Assembly: GCF_019991125.1 (NCBI RefSeq)
Contig: NZ_JAGENB010000001.1
Coordinates: 682,001-746,000 of the forward strand
Direction: 5' to 3'
Length of the DNA: 64,000 nt
Source: Phyllobacterium calauticae
GTDB lineage: Bacteria; Pseudomonadota; Alphaproteobacteria; Rhizobiales; Rhizobiaceae
Shown: piece by piece, positions 44,042-53,319 of the stretch
Layout: the number at the start of each line of letters is the position of its first letter
Numbering within the stretch: the first letter of the stretch is position 1
Made by a program: the position numbers and the translations under genes
The notes under the pieces: generated by a model
Seen by the model: the letters and a program-made list of their open reading frames with translations, nothing else
Databases searched by the model: none
What the model was told of the DNA's origin: nothing

Positions 44042-45319
44042 TCAAGCCTTGGCTTTCTGCGGACCGAAGGCAACCGTGAACGATGAGCCTTCGCCAACGC
44101 GGGAGCGAACGACAAGCCGGGCCCGGTGCCGCGTAAGGATGTGCTTGACGATTGCCAGACCGAGACCCGTGCCCTTCTGGGCCCGGCTGGTCTCGATATT
44201 GACGCGATAAAAGCGCTCGGTCAGCCGCGGTATATGTTCTTCCGGAATGCCAGGGCCAAAATCCTGAATAGTGGCTTTGATCCCCTCGCCATTGTTTTTA
44301 AGCTCGACAACTACCTTCTTGCCGGACTGGCCGTATTTGCAGGCGTTCTCTAGAAGATTCTGGAAAACCTGCGTCAGTTCATCCCGATCGCCGAGGACCA
44401 TGACCGGCCCGGGATCGATATGGCGTTCGATTTCAATGTCGAGGTGCGTGGCGAGCGGGCGGAGAGTATCCACCACATGATTGAGAACGATGGTCAGGTC
44501 CACCTGGTCCTTCACCGCGATATGGGCCTTCATTTCGATGCGCGACAGGGACAGAAGATCATCGATGAGCCGTGCCATGCGCTCAGCCTGCTTCTGCATG
44601 ATCTCCAGAAAATTGTCGCGGGCAACGGCGTCGTTGCGCGCCGGACCGCGCAGCGTTTCAATGAAACCGCTGAGTGACGCCAGTGGCGTGCGCAATTCAT
44701 GGCTGGCATTGGCGATGAAGTCCGAGCGCATGCGCTCCAGACGATGCGCCTCGGTCAGATCGCGGAATGACAGGAGATACTGGCGGTCGGAACCGCCCTG
44801 GTCCAAACGCAGCACTGTGGCGCGATACCAGCGTTCAACCGGGACACGCTCGGAATAATCAATCGATCCGGCCTGCGCATCCGACATGACCGACTGGACC
44901 AGCGTCTGCATCTCCGGTGCGCGGAAATGCAGGAGCAGCGTACCGCCGCGCGCCAGAGGCCCGAAAGCGCCGTTGGCCGCCGGATTGACGTAAAGAATTG
45001 TCCCTTCGTGATCAAAGATGATCAGGGGATCGGGCAATTGCGCCGCAAGCTGCTGACCGGACAGGCGGAAGATCGCCGGATCGCTGACCGGCTGTGCACG
45101 GGTGGTGTCGTCGCTGCGCGGAATGCTTGCCGACAAGGCGACCACGCCCAGGAGCAGAAGCATCAGAATGGCAAAGCTCAGCCACCAGGACACGCCGGAA
45201 TTCAGAACGAGCGCGGTGAGAAAGGCAGCGGCACCAAGAATATAGCGCGCGCGAATGATCCGCTGCATCGCCCTTTGCCGCAAACCGCGGCTTTCCTGCC
45301 CTGAACCGAATATGCTCAT
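44042..45319 (-). CDS. phoR: Phosphate regulon sensor kinase PhoR-like
   Basis: About 425 residues. Two N-terminal transmembrane helices ([36 protein letters not shown]) are followed by a PAS domain ([19 protein letters not shown]), the HisKA box [22 protein letters not shown] and HATPase motifs ([30 protein letters not shown]). The small membrane part plus PAS and absence of a large periplasmic domain fit PhoR of Rhizobiales. ATG 45319 has GGAG upstream. phoB and pst genes are not adjacent, so the name rests on similarity only. Confidence 0.82.
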   Translation of the reverse strand: MSIFGSGQESRGLRQRAMQRIIRARYILGAAAFLTALVLNSGVSWWLSFAILMLLLLGVVALSASIPRSDDTTRAQPVSDPAIFRLSGQQLAAQLPDPLIIFDHEGTILYVNPAANGAFGPLARGGTLLLHFRAPEMQTLVQSVMSDAQAGSIDYSERVPVERWYRATVLRLDQGGSDRQYLLSFRDLTEAHRLERMRSDFIANASHELRTPLASLSGFIETLRGPARNDAVARDNFLEIMQKQAERMARLIDDLLSLSRIEMKAHIAVKDQVDLTIVLNHVVDTLRPLATHLDIEIERHIDPGPVMVLGDRDELTQVFQNLLENACKYGQSGKKVVVELKNNGEGIKATIQDFGPGIPEEHIPRLTERFYRVNIETSRAQKGTGLGLAIVKHILTRHRARLVVRSRVGEGSSFTVAFGPQKAKA

Positions 45320-45415
45320 GCGTTCAACTCCCTGCCCTGCCATGCTTGTCATCGACACTGGACGCCACAACGCTGTCCCAATAACATGGCTTCATGTCAA
45401 TTGAGGGAGACTGTC

Positions 45416-46324
45416 TTGGCCAAAAATTCGAAAGAGAAATCCGACCAGCCGCATGTCGGTAAGACAACGCTTAAACTCAGGATCGATGGGAAGAAGCGGA
45501 GTTTCGATATCGACGATGCCAAACTGCCGGACTGGATTGACGACGGCGCCCTTGCGTCCGGTGACTTTCCCTACACGGATAAAATGAACAGGGCCGAATA
45601 CGAAAAAACACTCGAACAGCTGCAGATTGAACTGGTCAAAATGCAGAGCTGGCTGCAGGAAACCGGCGGCCGCGTGATAACCGTTTTCGAAGGGCGCGAT
45701 GCCGCCGGCAAGGGCGGAACGATCTTTACCTTGCGCCAGTACATGAACCCACGCAATGCGCGCAACGTTGCCCTGCCCAAGCCCACGGAAACCGAAGGCG
45801 GGCAATGGTACTATCAGCGCTACGTCTCGCATTTTCCGACAAGGGGCGAATTCGTCACGTTTGACCGCTCCTGGTACAATCGCGGTGGTGTCGAACCCGT
45901 CATGGGCTTCTGTACGCCGGAACAGCATGAATCGTTCCTCGAGGAAACACCCGGCTTCGAACGCATGATCGTTGCCGACGGTATCTTCTTCTTCAAGTTC
46001 TGGCTCAATATCGGCCAGATCATGCAGTTGAAACGTTTTCACGATCGACGCCACAGCCCGTTGAAGAACTGGAAGTTCTCGCCGATGGATATTGCCGGTG
46101 CCGAAAAATGGGATGACTACACCAACGCCCGGAACGAAATGATGGCCCGGACCCATACGGCCCATGCCCCGTGGACCGTGGTGCGCTCCAATGACAAGCG
46201 CCGCGCCCGCATCGCCGTTATCCGCCGGGTTTTGCTGAGCTTGCCCTACAAGGGCCGGGATGTCGGGGTGATCGGCAATGAAGACGCTCTGATCATTGGT
46301 TCCGGTCCGGGGTTTCTTGAGTAG
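45416..46324 (+). CDS. ppk2: Polyphosphate kinase 2
   Basis: About 302 residues, PPK2 family class I. The Walker A motif [15 protein letters not shown], the lid/Walker B region [19 protein letters not shown] and [15 protein letters not shown] are all present. It transfers phosphate between polyphosphate and nucleotides, usually making GTP or ATP. TTG 45416 is chosen because GAGGGAG lies at ideal distance; upstream in-frame codons have no support. It is divergent from phoR, linking a phosphate sensor gene with a phosphate-store gene. Confidence 0.92.
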   Translation: MAKNSKEKSDQPHVGKTTLKLRIDGKKRSFDIDDAKLPDWIDDGALASGDFPYTDKMNRAEYEKTLEQLQIELVKMQSWLQETGGRVITVFEGRDAAGKGGTIFTLRQYMNPRNARNVALPKPTETEGGQWYYQRYVSHFPTRGEFVTFDRSWYNRGGVEPVMGFCTPEQHESFLEETPGFERMIVADGIFFFKFWLNIGQIMQLKRFHDRRHSPLKNWKFSPMDIAGAEKWDDYTNARNEMMARTHTAHAPWTVVRSNDKRRARIAVIRRVLLSLPYKGRDVGVIGNEDALIIGSGPGFLE

Positions 46325-48137
46325 ATTGTGCGGGCCGATGCGGCGTTTTCTCCCATAGGAAAGGCCGCGTGTTCAACTGCCCCAAGGCGCGCCATGCCGC
46401 CAGCGACATGACCAACCAGTAGAGCGGTATCCATGGCAGTATCCTGCCGGGCATTCCCTTGCCCGCCAGCGCGCGCTGCCCCAGCCGGTGGAACGAGAGA
46501 TACCCCATCACGATATTGATGAGATCGATGCAGAGAATATCCCGATGCAGCGCAAAGACATCGCTTCCGGAAAGCCAGCACAAGGTGACCGAGAGCATAA
46601 ACAGCAGCGTGACGGGATAAAGCAGGGATGAAACGATCATCCCCACCGCCAGAAGGTGATAGACGACGAAGCGCAGAATGCCCAACTGGACGAGAAGGGT
46701 AAACGGCTGGCGCATCTGTACAAGCCACGTCTGCATCCAGCCCTTGAACCAGCGCGTTCGCTGGCGAAACCAGATGCCGATTTCAGTTGGCGCATCTTCG
46801 ATCGTCGCGCGTTCGATCATATCCGTCCGATACCCCAGACGCGCCAAACGGGTTCCGAGCTCCGCGTCCTCCGTGACGTTGTGCGGATCCCACCCTCCGA
46901 TGGCGGTCAGGCAATCGGAACGAAAATGATTGGAGCTGCCGCCAAGGGGCAAGACCAGCCCGCGATGCGCAAGCCACGGCAGGAAGCTCTGGAAGTGCGC
47001 CGCATATTCGAAGGCAAACAGACGCGCGACCAGACTTTCATGGGCATTGGCGACCGTCAACGGAGCCTGGAGGCAGCCGAGCTTTTCATCGGCGCGCTGG
47101 AAGCGTTGAAAGGCTTCCAGCAACTGGTCTGGGTGGGGGCGATCCTCTGCATCGTAGACCACGACAAACGCTCCCTTCGACAGCAGGAGCCCGTAATTGA
47201 GCGCCTTTGGCTTCGTCCGCGGGCCATATCCGGATACGGAAATGATATCGAAGGACTGAGGCAGCCCCTGGCGCCTCAATGCGGCGAGTGTCGCCGCGTC
47301 ATCCCCTTCGCAGAGGAAGAGAACCTGAAGCTTTGAACGCGGCCAGTTCAACGCCAGTATGGCTCTGACGAGCTGCGGAACAATGTCTGCTTCCTGATAC
47401 AGTGCAATCATAACCGTGTAGATCGGAAGCTCTGCAGGATTTATTGCCAGCAGGGGCAACGGATTGTCGCCACGCGCATTTTTGCATGCCACGAGGCGCA
47501 GCAGGACACAGGCAAGAAAGAACAGCGAGAGGATGACATGCGCACCCTTCCAGCTCAGTTGCTGCTTCTCAAAGGCGCCCAGCAGCAGACAGCTTGCCAA
47601 TATGCCGATCAGGATGCCTTGCTGGCCTGTCAGGACAGTTTTGGCCGAGTATTCGCAGCGGGAGTCTTCGATCATTCTTGCGGCTCTATCGGCGAGCAGA
47701 TGCTGATGCCCGGCCCTGAGAAGCTCGCGCACCCCTGAGGGCGTGGTCACGCTCAAGCGGCCAGCCAGCTCCTTGCGGCTCGACAGATGGCGTTTGACTA
47801 CGGCAATGTCGGCGATTGTCGGCGCAATATAGGTCAATGCATTGCTGTCGTGGTTGAGTGTCGTCGCAATGCGTGCGTGCGGCAGAATGGTGATATCCGG
47901 GCCCGATCGCAGAAAAATGCCGGTTGTTTGCGGTGCCGCTTCAAAAGCCAGTCCCGTTATGTCGGCGATACATTGGCCGATCAGCGCATCTTTGCCGCGA
48001 ACGCTGGCGTAGAGTTCGTCGATAAAGGACGTGTTGCCGGCAATGGAATCCCTGAAGGCCCGTACGATCAGGATTTTTGCCAATCCGGCGCGATGGAGAC
48101 GCGCGGCCAGAGCCACTTCGAGGTCTCGATGCAGCAT
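46293..48137 (-). CDS. Membrane glycosyltransferase family 2 protein with N-terminal extension
   Basis: 614 residues. About 150 N-terminal residues ([12 protein letters not shown]...[23 protein letters not shown]) resemble the GspE/NfrB N-terminal domain. Transmembrane helices flank a GT2 domain with [49 protein letters not shown] and the processive-type [14 protein letters not shown] (QxxRW). Five or so helices end the protein. Such enzymes polymerise or transfer sugars across the inner membrane. It overlaps the ppk2 3' end by 32 bases on the opposite strand. The product is unknown. Confidence 0.85.
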   Translation of the reverse strand: MLHRDLEVALAARLHRAGLAKILIVRAFRDSIAGNTSFIDELYASVRGKDALIGQCIADITGLAFEAAPQTTGIFLRSGPDITILPHARIATTLNHDSNALTYIAPTIADIAVVKRHLSSRKELAGRLSVTTPSGVRELLRAGHQHLLADRAARMIEDSRCEYSAKTVLTGQQGILIGILASCLLLGAFEKQQLSWKGAHVILSLFFLACVLLRLVACKNARGDNPLPLLAINPAELPIYTVMIALYQEADIVPQLVRAILALNWPRSKLQVLFLCEGDDAATLAALRRQGLPQSFDIISVSGYGPRTKPKALNYGLLLSKGAFVVVYDAEDRPHPDQLLEAFQRFQRADEKLGCLQAPLTVANAHESLVARLFAFEYAAHFQSFLPWLAHRGLVLPLGGSSNHFRSDCLTAIGGWDPHNVTEDAELGTRLARLGYRTDMIERATIEDAPTEIGIWFRQRTRWFKGWMQTWLVQMRQPFTLLVQLGILRFVVYHLLAVGMIVSSLLYPVTLLFMLSVTLCWLSGSDVFALHRDILCIDLINIVMGYLSFHRLGQRALAGKGMPGRILPWIPLYWLVMSLAAWRALGQLNTRPFLWEKTPHRPAQSTQETPDRNQ

Positions 48138-48435
48138 CTTCCCTCTACCGAGAGCCTGATCTTTGAATATTATCGATCGTCAAGGCGCGTGTTTTCTGTA
48201 GAGGAAACGCCAACAGCATGAACTCAACTCACAATTCATAATTGAAAATAAGATTCGGAACAATCTATAGCGTTATAAGCGAAGAATAATATTGTTACGT
48301 CTCTTTATACCAATGGCAATTCTTCATAAGTCGAAGAACGGCACCTATTGCAGCCCATCACTCCGTGCAGCGGCACAGGACGGCCATCAAACCTGTCATC
48401 TCAGGATCACCCATGCTACTCTTCGGGCAAATCAC
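48138..48435. other. A+T-rich divergent intergenic region
   Basis: 298 bases between a glycosyltransferase gene and a solute-binding protein gene. It includes an A+T-rich block (about 48225-48300) likely to hold promoters for both. No tRNA, repeat or convincing small gene is seen. Confidence 0.5.
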
Positions 48436-49293
48436 ATGGGCATCTCAAATCGAATGCATATCCGCACAATCGCTTTTTGCACGGCAGTTTTCCTTGGGGC
48501 AGGATTGTCACAATTCAGTGCAGCATCGGATTTCCCGCACTATTGGGATGGCCGGGAACATGTTGCCAAGCCAAATCTTTCGACGGTCGAACGCATCCGG
48601 TTTGTGACCACGGTGGATTACCCTCCGTTCAATTTCATCGACGCCAGCGGACGGATATCCGGTTTCAACATCGATCTGGTGCGGGCCATCTGCAGCGAAT
48701 TGAATGTGACCGCGATTTGCCAGATCGAAGCGCGTCCATGGAATGAACTTCAGCAGACCGTGGAAAACGGCGAAGCCGAGGCCATTATCGCCGGATTGAA
48801 GCCCACGACACAATTGCGTGAAAAGTTTGCATTCACCGCCCCCTACATGCGGCTGCCTGCCCGTTTCGTCACCCTGAAGGAAACGACGCTGGAGGAACCT
48901 CTGGCAGACAAGCTCGACAAGAAAGTGGTTGGCGTCGTGGACGGGTCGGTGCATCAGGCGATTTTCGCCGATTACTTCCCCAGGGACAGATGGGTCGGCT
49001 ATCCCACACGCGCCTTGATGCTGAAGGATTTGCGCGACAAGAAAATCGATGCGGTTTTTGGAGACGGATCCGACCTGTCGTTCTGGATCGGCAGCCCGGA
49101 AGCGCAGAATTGCTGCACATTTTCCGGCGGGCCTTATATCGCACCACAGTTTCTGGGCGACGGCATGATGATTGCCGCAACCGCGAAGAACACCGATCTG
49201 GTCGATGCCTTCAATTTTGCATTGAAATCCATGGAGGAAAAGGGCACGACCTCCGAACTCTATCTACGGTACTTCCCCGTCGATTTTTATTGA
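48436..49293 (+). CDS. Periplasmic solute-binding protein (family 3)
   Basis: About 285 residues. A signal peptide (MHIRTIAFCTAVFLGAGLS, cleavage near SAA|SDF) leads to the SBP_bac_3 fold: RIRFVTTVDYPPFNFIDASGRISGFNIDLVRAICSELN, EAEAIIAGLKPTTQLREKFAFTAPYM and DAVFGDGSDLSFW. The pattern fits an amino-acid or polar solute-binding component of an ABC importer, but no permease or ATPase gene is adjacent, so it may be an orphan. Starts at 48436 and 48454 are equally likely. Confidence 0.82.
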   Translation: MGISNRMHIRTIAFCTAVFLGAGLSQFSAASDFPHYWDGREHVAKPNLSTVERIRFVTTVDYPPFNFIDASGRISGFNIDLVRAICSELNVTAICQIEARPWNELQQTVENGEAEAIIAGLKPTTQLREKFAFTAPYMRLPARFVTLKETTLEEPLADKLDKKVVGVVDGSVHQAIFADYFPRDRWVGYPTRALMLKDLRDKKIDAVFGDGSDLSFWIGSPEAQNCCTFSGGPYIAPQFLGDGMMIAATAKNTDLVDAFNFALKSMEEKGTTSELYLRYFPVDFY

Positions 49294-49399
49294 AACCGCA
49301 TGCAAAAGCCTTGTGAGACGCCGTGGCAATTGACGCGGCGAAGCTGCCGCCATAGTGTCCGCGCGCTTCACCACATGGCAGGAAAACAGGAAACCAAGA

Positions 49400-51058
49400 A
49401 TGACTTCGCGCCCCAACACCCAAATCGAACTGACCCCCGAGCTGATCGCGGCGGCAGCAGAGGCCAAAGCATGGCCCTTCGAAGAGGCGCAGAAGATCAT
49501 CAAACGCTATGAAAAGTCCGGCTATCCCGACTCGATCCTGTTCGAGACAGGATACGGCCCGTCCGGCCTGCCGCATATCGGCACGTTCGGCGAAGTCGCG
49601 CGCACGTCGATGGTCCGCCACGCCTTTCGCGTCCTGACGAAGGACAGCGTCAAGACAAAGATCCTTTGCTTCTCGGACGACATGGACGGATTGCGCAAGG
49701 TTCCGGACAATGTGCCGAACCGGGAGATGATGACGTCGCATCTGGGCAAGCCGCTCAGCCGCATTCCCGACCCGTTCTCCAACGAGTATCCATCGTTTGG
49801 TGCGGCCAACAATGCGCGGCTGCGGGCGTTTCTCGACCGTTTCGGTTTCGACTACGAATTTGCCTCGGCAACGGACTATTACGCTTCCGGCCGGTTCGAC
49901 GAGACATTGCTCAAGATGCTGGCAGTCTATGACGATGTCATGAACATCATCCTGCCCACCCTGGGTGAGGAACGCCGGGCAACCTATTCGCCTTTCCTGC
50001 CCATCAGCCCGCGCACCGGCGTTGTCCTGCAGGTCCCGATGATCGCCCGCAATGTGCAGAAGGGCACCATCACCTATGAGGACCCCGATACCGGCGAGCA
50101 TGTCGAAACGGAAGTGACCGGCGGCAAGGTCAAGTGCCAGTGGAAGGCCGACTGGGCCATGCGCTGGACCGCCCTTGGCGTTGACTACGAGATGGCCGGC
50201 AAGGATCTCATCGACTCCGTGACCCTGTCGTCCAAGATCTGCCGCGCCATTGGCGGCCGGGCGCCCGAAGGCTTCAATTACGAGCTCTTCCTCGATGACA
50301 AGGGGCAGAAGATTTCCAAGTCGAAGGGCAATGGCCTGACCATCGATGACTGGTTGACCTACGCGCCGACCGAAAGTCTGGCGCTTTACATGTTCCAGAA
50401 GCCGAAGACGGCGAAGAAGCTGTATTTCGACGTGATCCCGAAGGCCGTGGACGAGTATTTCACCTTCCTGTCCGCCTATCAGCGGCAGGAATGGAAGGAG
50501 CGCCTCGGCAATCCGGTCTGGCATCAGCATTACGGCAATCCGCCCGTGCTCGACATGCCGGTGCCCTTTGCCATGCTGCTCAACCTCGTCAGCGCGTCGA
50601 ATGCCGAAAATGCCGATGTTCTCTGGGGGTTCATCTCCCGCTATGCGCCCGGCGTGACGCAGGAAAACAATCCGAAGCTGAACGAGCTCGTCACCTATGC
50701 GATCCGTTACTTCAACGATTTCGTCAAGCCGACCAAGAAGTTCCGCCCCGCGGACGACGTTGAGCTCGCGGCGTTGAAGGGTATTGATGCGCAGCTTGCC
50801 ACCTTGCCGGCGGATGCGGATGGCAATGCCATCCAGAACGCCATGCTGGATGTTGCCCGTGGCATCGAACGCTATCAGGATCACACCAAGAAGAGCCCCG
50901 AAGGCGGGCCCGGCGTATCGGTGTCGTTCTTCCAGATGCTCTATGAAGTGCTGATCGGACAGGAACGCGGGCCGCGGTTCGGTTCCTTCGTCGCGCTTTA
51001 CGGTATCGCCGAAACGCGGGCCCTCATTAAAAAGGCGTTGATGGGCCAACTGGCATAA
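49400..51058 (+). CDS. lysS: Lysyl-tRNA synthetase, class I
   Basis: About 552 residues. The HIGH-like motif [11 protein letters not shown] and KMSKS-like KISKSKGNG mark a class I catalytic core. This is the archaeal-type LysRS-I found in many alphaproteobacteria rather than class II LysRS. It charges tRNA-Lys with lysine. ATG 49400 agrees with the family N terminus ([29 protein letters not shown]). Confidence 0.95.
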   Translation: MTSRPNTQIELTPELIAAAAEAKAWPFEEAQKIIKRYEKSGYPDSILFETGYGPSGLPHIGTFGEVARTSMVRHAFRVLTKDSVKTKILCFSDDMDGLRKVPDNVPNREMMTSHLGKPLSRIPDPFSNEYPSFGAANNARLRAFLDRFGFDYEFASATDYYASGRFDETLLKMLAVYDDVMNIILPTLGEERRATYSPFLPISPRTGVVLQVPMIARNVQKGTITYEDPDTGEHVETEVTGGKVKCQWKADWAMRWTALGVDYEMAGKDLIDSVTLSSKICRAIGGRAPEGFNYELFLDDKGQKISKSKGNGLTIDDWLTYAPTESLALYMFQKPKTAKKLYFDVIPKAVDEYFTFLSAYQRQEWKERLGNPVWHQHYGNPPVLDMPVPFAMLLNLVSASNAENADVLWGFISRYAPGVTQENNPKLNELVTYAIRYFNDFVKPTKKFRPADDVELAALKGIDAQLATLPADADGNAIQNAMLDVARGIERYQDHTKKSPEGGPGVSVSFFQMLYEVLIGQERGPRFGSFVALYGIAETRALIKKALMGQLA

Positions 51059-51078
51059 TTGCTCCATATCTGGAGCAA
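51059..51078 (+). terminator. Hairpin after lysS
   Basis: TTGCTCCA (51059-51066), loop TATC, TGGAGCAA (51071-51078): a perfect 8-bp stem immediately after the lysS stop and followed by AAATCGAGGG, the ribosome binding site of the next gene. It lacks a T-run and may be a processing or attenuation element. Confidence 0.45.
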
Positions 51079-51095
51079 AATCGAGGGAGGACGGA

Positions 51096-51479
51096 ATGAT
51101 TGACCATATCGGAGTGAATGTCAGCAATTTCGACGAGAGCAAAAAGTTCTACCAGAAAGCCCTCGCGGCCATTGGCTATGAATTGATCCTCGAGTTCCCG
51201 GCATCCGTGACCGGGAGTGCCGACGTTGCCGGCTTTGGCGAAGGCGGCAAGCCCGATTTCTGGATCGCCAGCGGCATCGCGAACAATCCACCGGCGCACG
51301 TTGCATTTCGTGTCAACACGCGCGCACTCGTCGATGCCTTTCACAAGGCAGCCCTGGAAGCTGGAGGCAACGACAATGGCCAGCCAGGACTGCGCCCCCA
51401 TTACCATCCGGACTATTATGGCGCCTTCGTGCGTGATCCGGACAACCACAATATCGAGGCCGTCTGCCACGAAGGCTGA
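51096..51479 (+). CDS. VOC-family protein
   Basis: 127 residues. MIDHIGVNVSNFDESKKFYQKALAAIGYELILEF, HVAFRVNTRALVDAFHKAALEAGG, and YYGAFVRDPDNHNIEAVCH carry the His and Glu metal ligands of glyoxalase/dioxygenase-superfamily proteins. Substrate unknown. GGGAGGACGG precedes the ATG. It may be read with lysS. Confidence 0.88.
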   Translation: MIDHIGVNVSNFDESKKFYQKALAAIGYELILEFPASVTGSADVAGFGEGGKPDFWIASGIANNPPAHVAFRVNTRALVDAFHKAALEAGGNDNGQPGLRPHYHPDYYGAFVRDPDNHNIEAVCHEG

Positions 51480-51493
51480 CACCTCAAACCTTT

Positions 51494-52381
51494 CTACTGC
51501 GGCTTTGGCGGGAACGGCGCATCCGGAGCGGGTACAGCCAGCGGTGCCGGCTGTGGTTCTGCCGATGGCAGCGGCAGGTCGCCGATAGCAACGGGAGATG
51601 GCAAGTCGCTGGCGGCCGGAAGCGATGGCGGCGGACTGCCGAAAATGCCGAGTTTTGCCTCCTGCGCCTTTTTCATATTATCGGCCAGGGGCGAGCCGTC
51701 ACTGGCTCTCGCCCAGCCATTGTCGACAAGCCATGCGGCCAGATCGGTCGTACCAAGCTTGCACTGGGTGGCAACGAGCGCGTCCGGAGGAAGGTCGGGA
51801 ACATTGCATTCTATGGCGCGCGAACGCAGCCAGTTGCGAAAGGCAGTGCGCGCCGCCGTGCCGCATGGCCACGACGTCCCGCCATCGACAGCGCATGTTT
51901 CTTCCGGCGGCACGACATTGATCCCCTCGATGGCGATCCTGTAGCCTGAGACATCCACGGTTCCCGCGGCCGTCGCTACCGGGCGGTAAAGCAGTTTGGG
52001 CCGTGCCGTCGTATCGACAGGCACGGGAGGCGGAGGGGGTGCAGGCGGGGTCGCGTGGCCCATGTCACTCAAGGGTTGGCGTGGTTCAATACGCTGCAAC
52101 GGCCCGGATTCCTTGCCGGCCATCGAAAATCCATCCGGATCGACCTGCCGCGCGGCAGTGGCGGTTTGTGCTGGGGGTGATACAGATTCCGGCGGTTGCG
52201 GCGGTGTGTCCGGCGCGGCCCCAGCTGCATCAGCCGGCACCTGAAAATTTTCGGGGGCAATCGTCACGTCCTGCCCGCTTACCCCTGCCGCTGGCAGCCC
52301 GATATAGAACGGGGAAACAAAAACATAGGCCAGACAAAGTCCGACCAGAATGGTCAGAACGTAAAGCGGCATCCGGCGCAT
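51494..52381 (-). CDS. Membrane-anchored thermonuclease (SNase)-like protein
   Basis: About 295 residues. One N-terminal helix (LYVLTILVGLCLAYVFV) is followed by a long Pro/Ala-rich linker (about residues 40-140). A C-terminal SNase-like domain follows (YRIAIEGINVVPPEETCAVDGGTSWPCGTAARTAFRNWLRSRAIEC...LAAWLVDNGWARA) and a Pro-rich tail. Family members are listed as thermonuclease-family proteins; catalytic residues of true SNases are not clearly present. ATG 52381 is favoured, with GGGAG at nine bases. Confidence 0.75.
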   Translation of the reverse strand: MRRMPLYVLTILVGLCLAYVFVSPFYIGLPAAGVSGQDVTIAPENFQVPADAAGAAPDTPPQPPESVSPPAQTATAARQVDPDGFSMAGKESGPLQRIEPRQPLSDMGHATPPAPPPPPVPVDTTARPKLLYRPVATAAGTVDVSGYRIAIEGINVVPPEETCAVDGGTSWPCGTAARTAFRNWLRSRAIECNVPDLPPDALVATQCKLGTTDLAAWLVDNGWARASDGSPLADNMKKAQEAKLGIFGSPPPSLPAASDLPSPVAIGDLPLPSAEPQPAPLAVPAPDAPFPPKPQ

Positions 52382-52397
52382 GGGAAATGGCTCCCTG

Positions 52398-53042
52398 TTA
52401 TTGGCTGGCCCACAGGATTCGGGCAATCCAGTCGATATGAACCGCATCAAACGTCCGGTTGGCATGCTCCGGATTCATCGATTGCAGTTCAATGGTGCGC
52501 GGGGTCTGGCGCGTAAGAATCTTTGCCATGACCTCGCCTTCCTTCGTGCGGACAACGACACGGTCGCCGCGGCGCACCGGAACGCCCGGGGCGACAATGA
52601 TCGTATCGCCGTCGCGATAAAGCGGCAGCATGGAATCCCCGGAAACCTCCAGCGCATAAACCGCTTCTCCGGAACCAACGGGAAACTCAACCACGTCCCA
52701 GCCCTGGCCGACCGGGAATCCCCCATCGTCGAAGAAGCCGCCGGCGCCCGCCTGGGCAAACCCCAGAAGCGGTACGGACCGTATGGCACCCATGCCGGCC
52801 CTTGTACCCTTGCCGCCGACAACCAGCGTCATGAATTCATCGAGCGAAGCGCCCGTCGCTTCCATGATCTTGGCCAGCGACTCCGTCGACGGCCAGCGGG
52901 CACGACCGTCGACCGCATAACGTTTGGATTTGTTGAACGTGGTCGGATCAAGCCCGGCGCGCTTCGCCAGTCCCGAAACGGAAAGCGAATGACGTTCCGC
53001 CAGCGCATCGATGGCCGCCCAGATACGGTCATGTGAGAACAT
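52398..53042 (-). CDS. HTH/S24-peptidase-type repressor
   Basis: 214 residues. An N-terminal helix-turn-helix (LSVSGLAKRAGLDPTTFNKSKR) joins a LexA/CI-like C-terminal domain: cleavage-site-like AQAGAGGF, catalytic SGDSMLPLYRDGD (Ser137) and VMAKIL (Lys174), with the Ser-Lys spacing of LexA. It probably represses genes and self-cleaves under DNA damage or stress. It is separated from the SNase-like gene by 16 bases. No prophage genes are nearby, so it is likely chromosomal. The target is unknown. Confidence 0.85.
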   Translation of the reverse strand: MFSHDRIWAAIDALAERHSLSVSGLAKRAGLDPTTFNKSKRYAVDGRARWPSTESLAKIMEATGASLDEFMTLVVGGKGTRAGMGAIRSVPLLGFAQAGAGGFFDDGGFPVGQGWDVVEFPVGSGEAVYALEVSGDSMLPLYRDGDTIIVAPGVPVRRGDRVVVRTKEGEVMAKILTRQTPRTIELQSMNPEHANRTFDAVHIDWIARILWASQ

Positions 53043-53151
53043 GGGACTCTTCCAGATAAAGGAAAAAATACCTTCACTAAAGTTTTAGGAGGGAATTGGG
53101 GAAAAGTCGAGATAAAACGCGGAAAACTTTCTTATAATGCGAGAGGACCCG

Positions 53152-53274
53152 TGCGTGGTTCGACACGCTCACCATGAGGGAGGGCGAGGATTGCAGGGAG
53201 CTATATTCTGCAACGTTTGCGATTAGCCTTGCAGCCAAATCACTCCCCTCATGGTGAGCTTGTCGAACCACGCA
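53152..53274. repeat. Large REP-like inverted repeat
   Basis: A 29-base left arm (53152-53180, with GTGGTTCGACACGCTCACC) and a right arm (53246-53274, with GGTGAGCTTGTCGAACCAC) are inverted copies with one mismatch, separated by 65 bases. The GGTTCGACAAGCTCACCATGAGGG-type sequence is a dispersed palindromic repeat known from several alphaproteobacterial and other genomes. It lies between the S24 repressor gene and the beta-oxidation operon. Confidence 0.75.
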
Positions 53275-53285
53275 CCAACAGCAAT

Positions 53286-53312
53286 GAGGGGATCAGCAAG
53301 TGATCCCCTCAT
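53286..53312. terminator. Hairpin after the beta-oxidation operon
   Basis: GAGGGGATCA pairs with TGATCCCCTC around a short GCAAG loop, just beyond the fadJ-like stop at 53320. No T-run follows on the minus strand. It is a probable 3'-end hairpin of the operon. Confidence 0.55.
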
Positions 53313-53319
53313 ATCTCAG

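Noticed and set aside
45320-45415. PHO box between phoR and ppk2
   Set aside because: TGTCA-like words occur but not as two half-sites with the required spacing of TGTCAT-type direct repeats.
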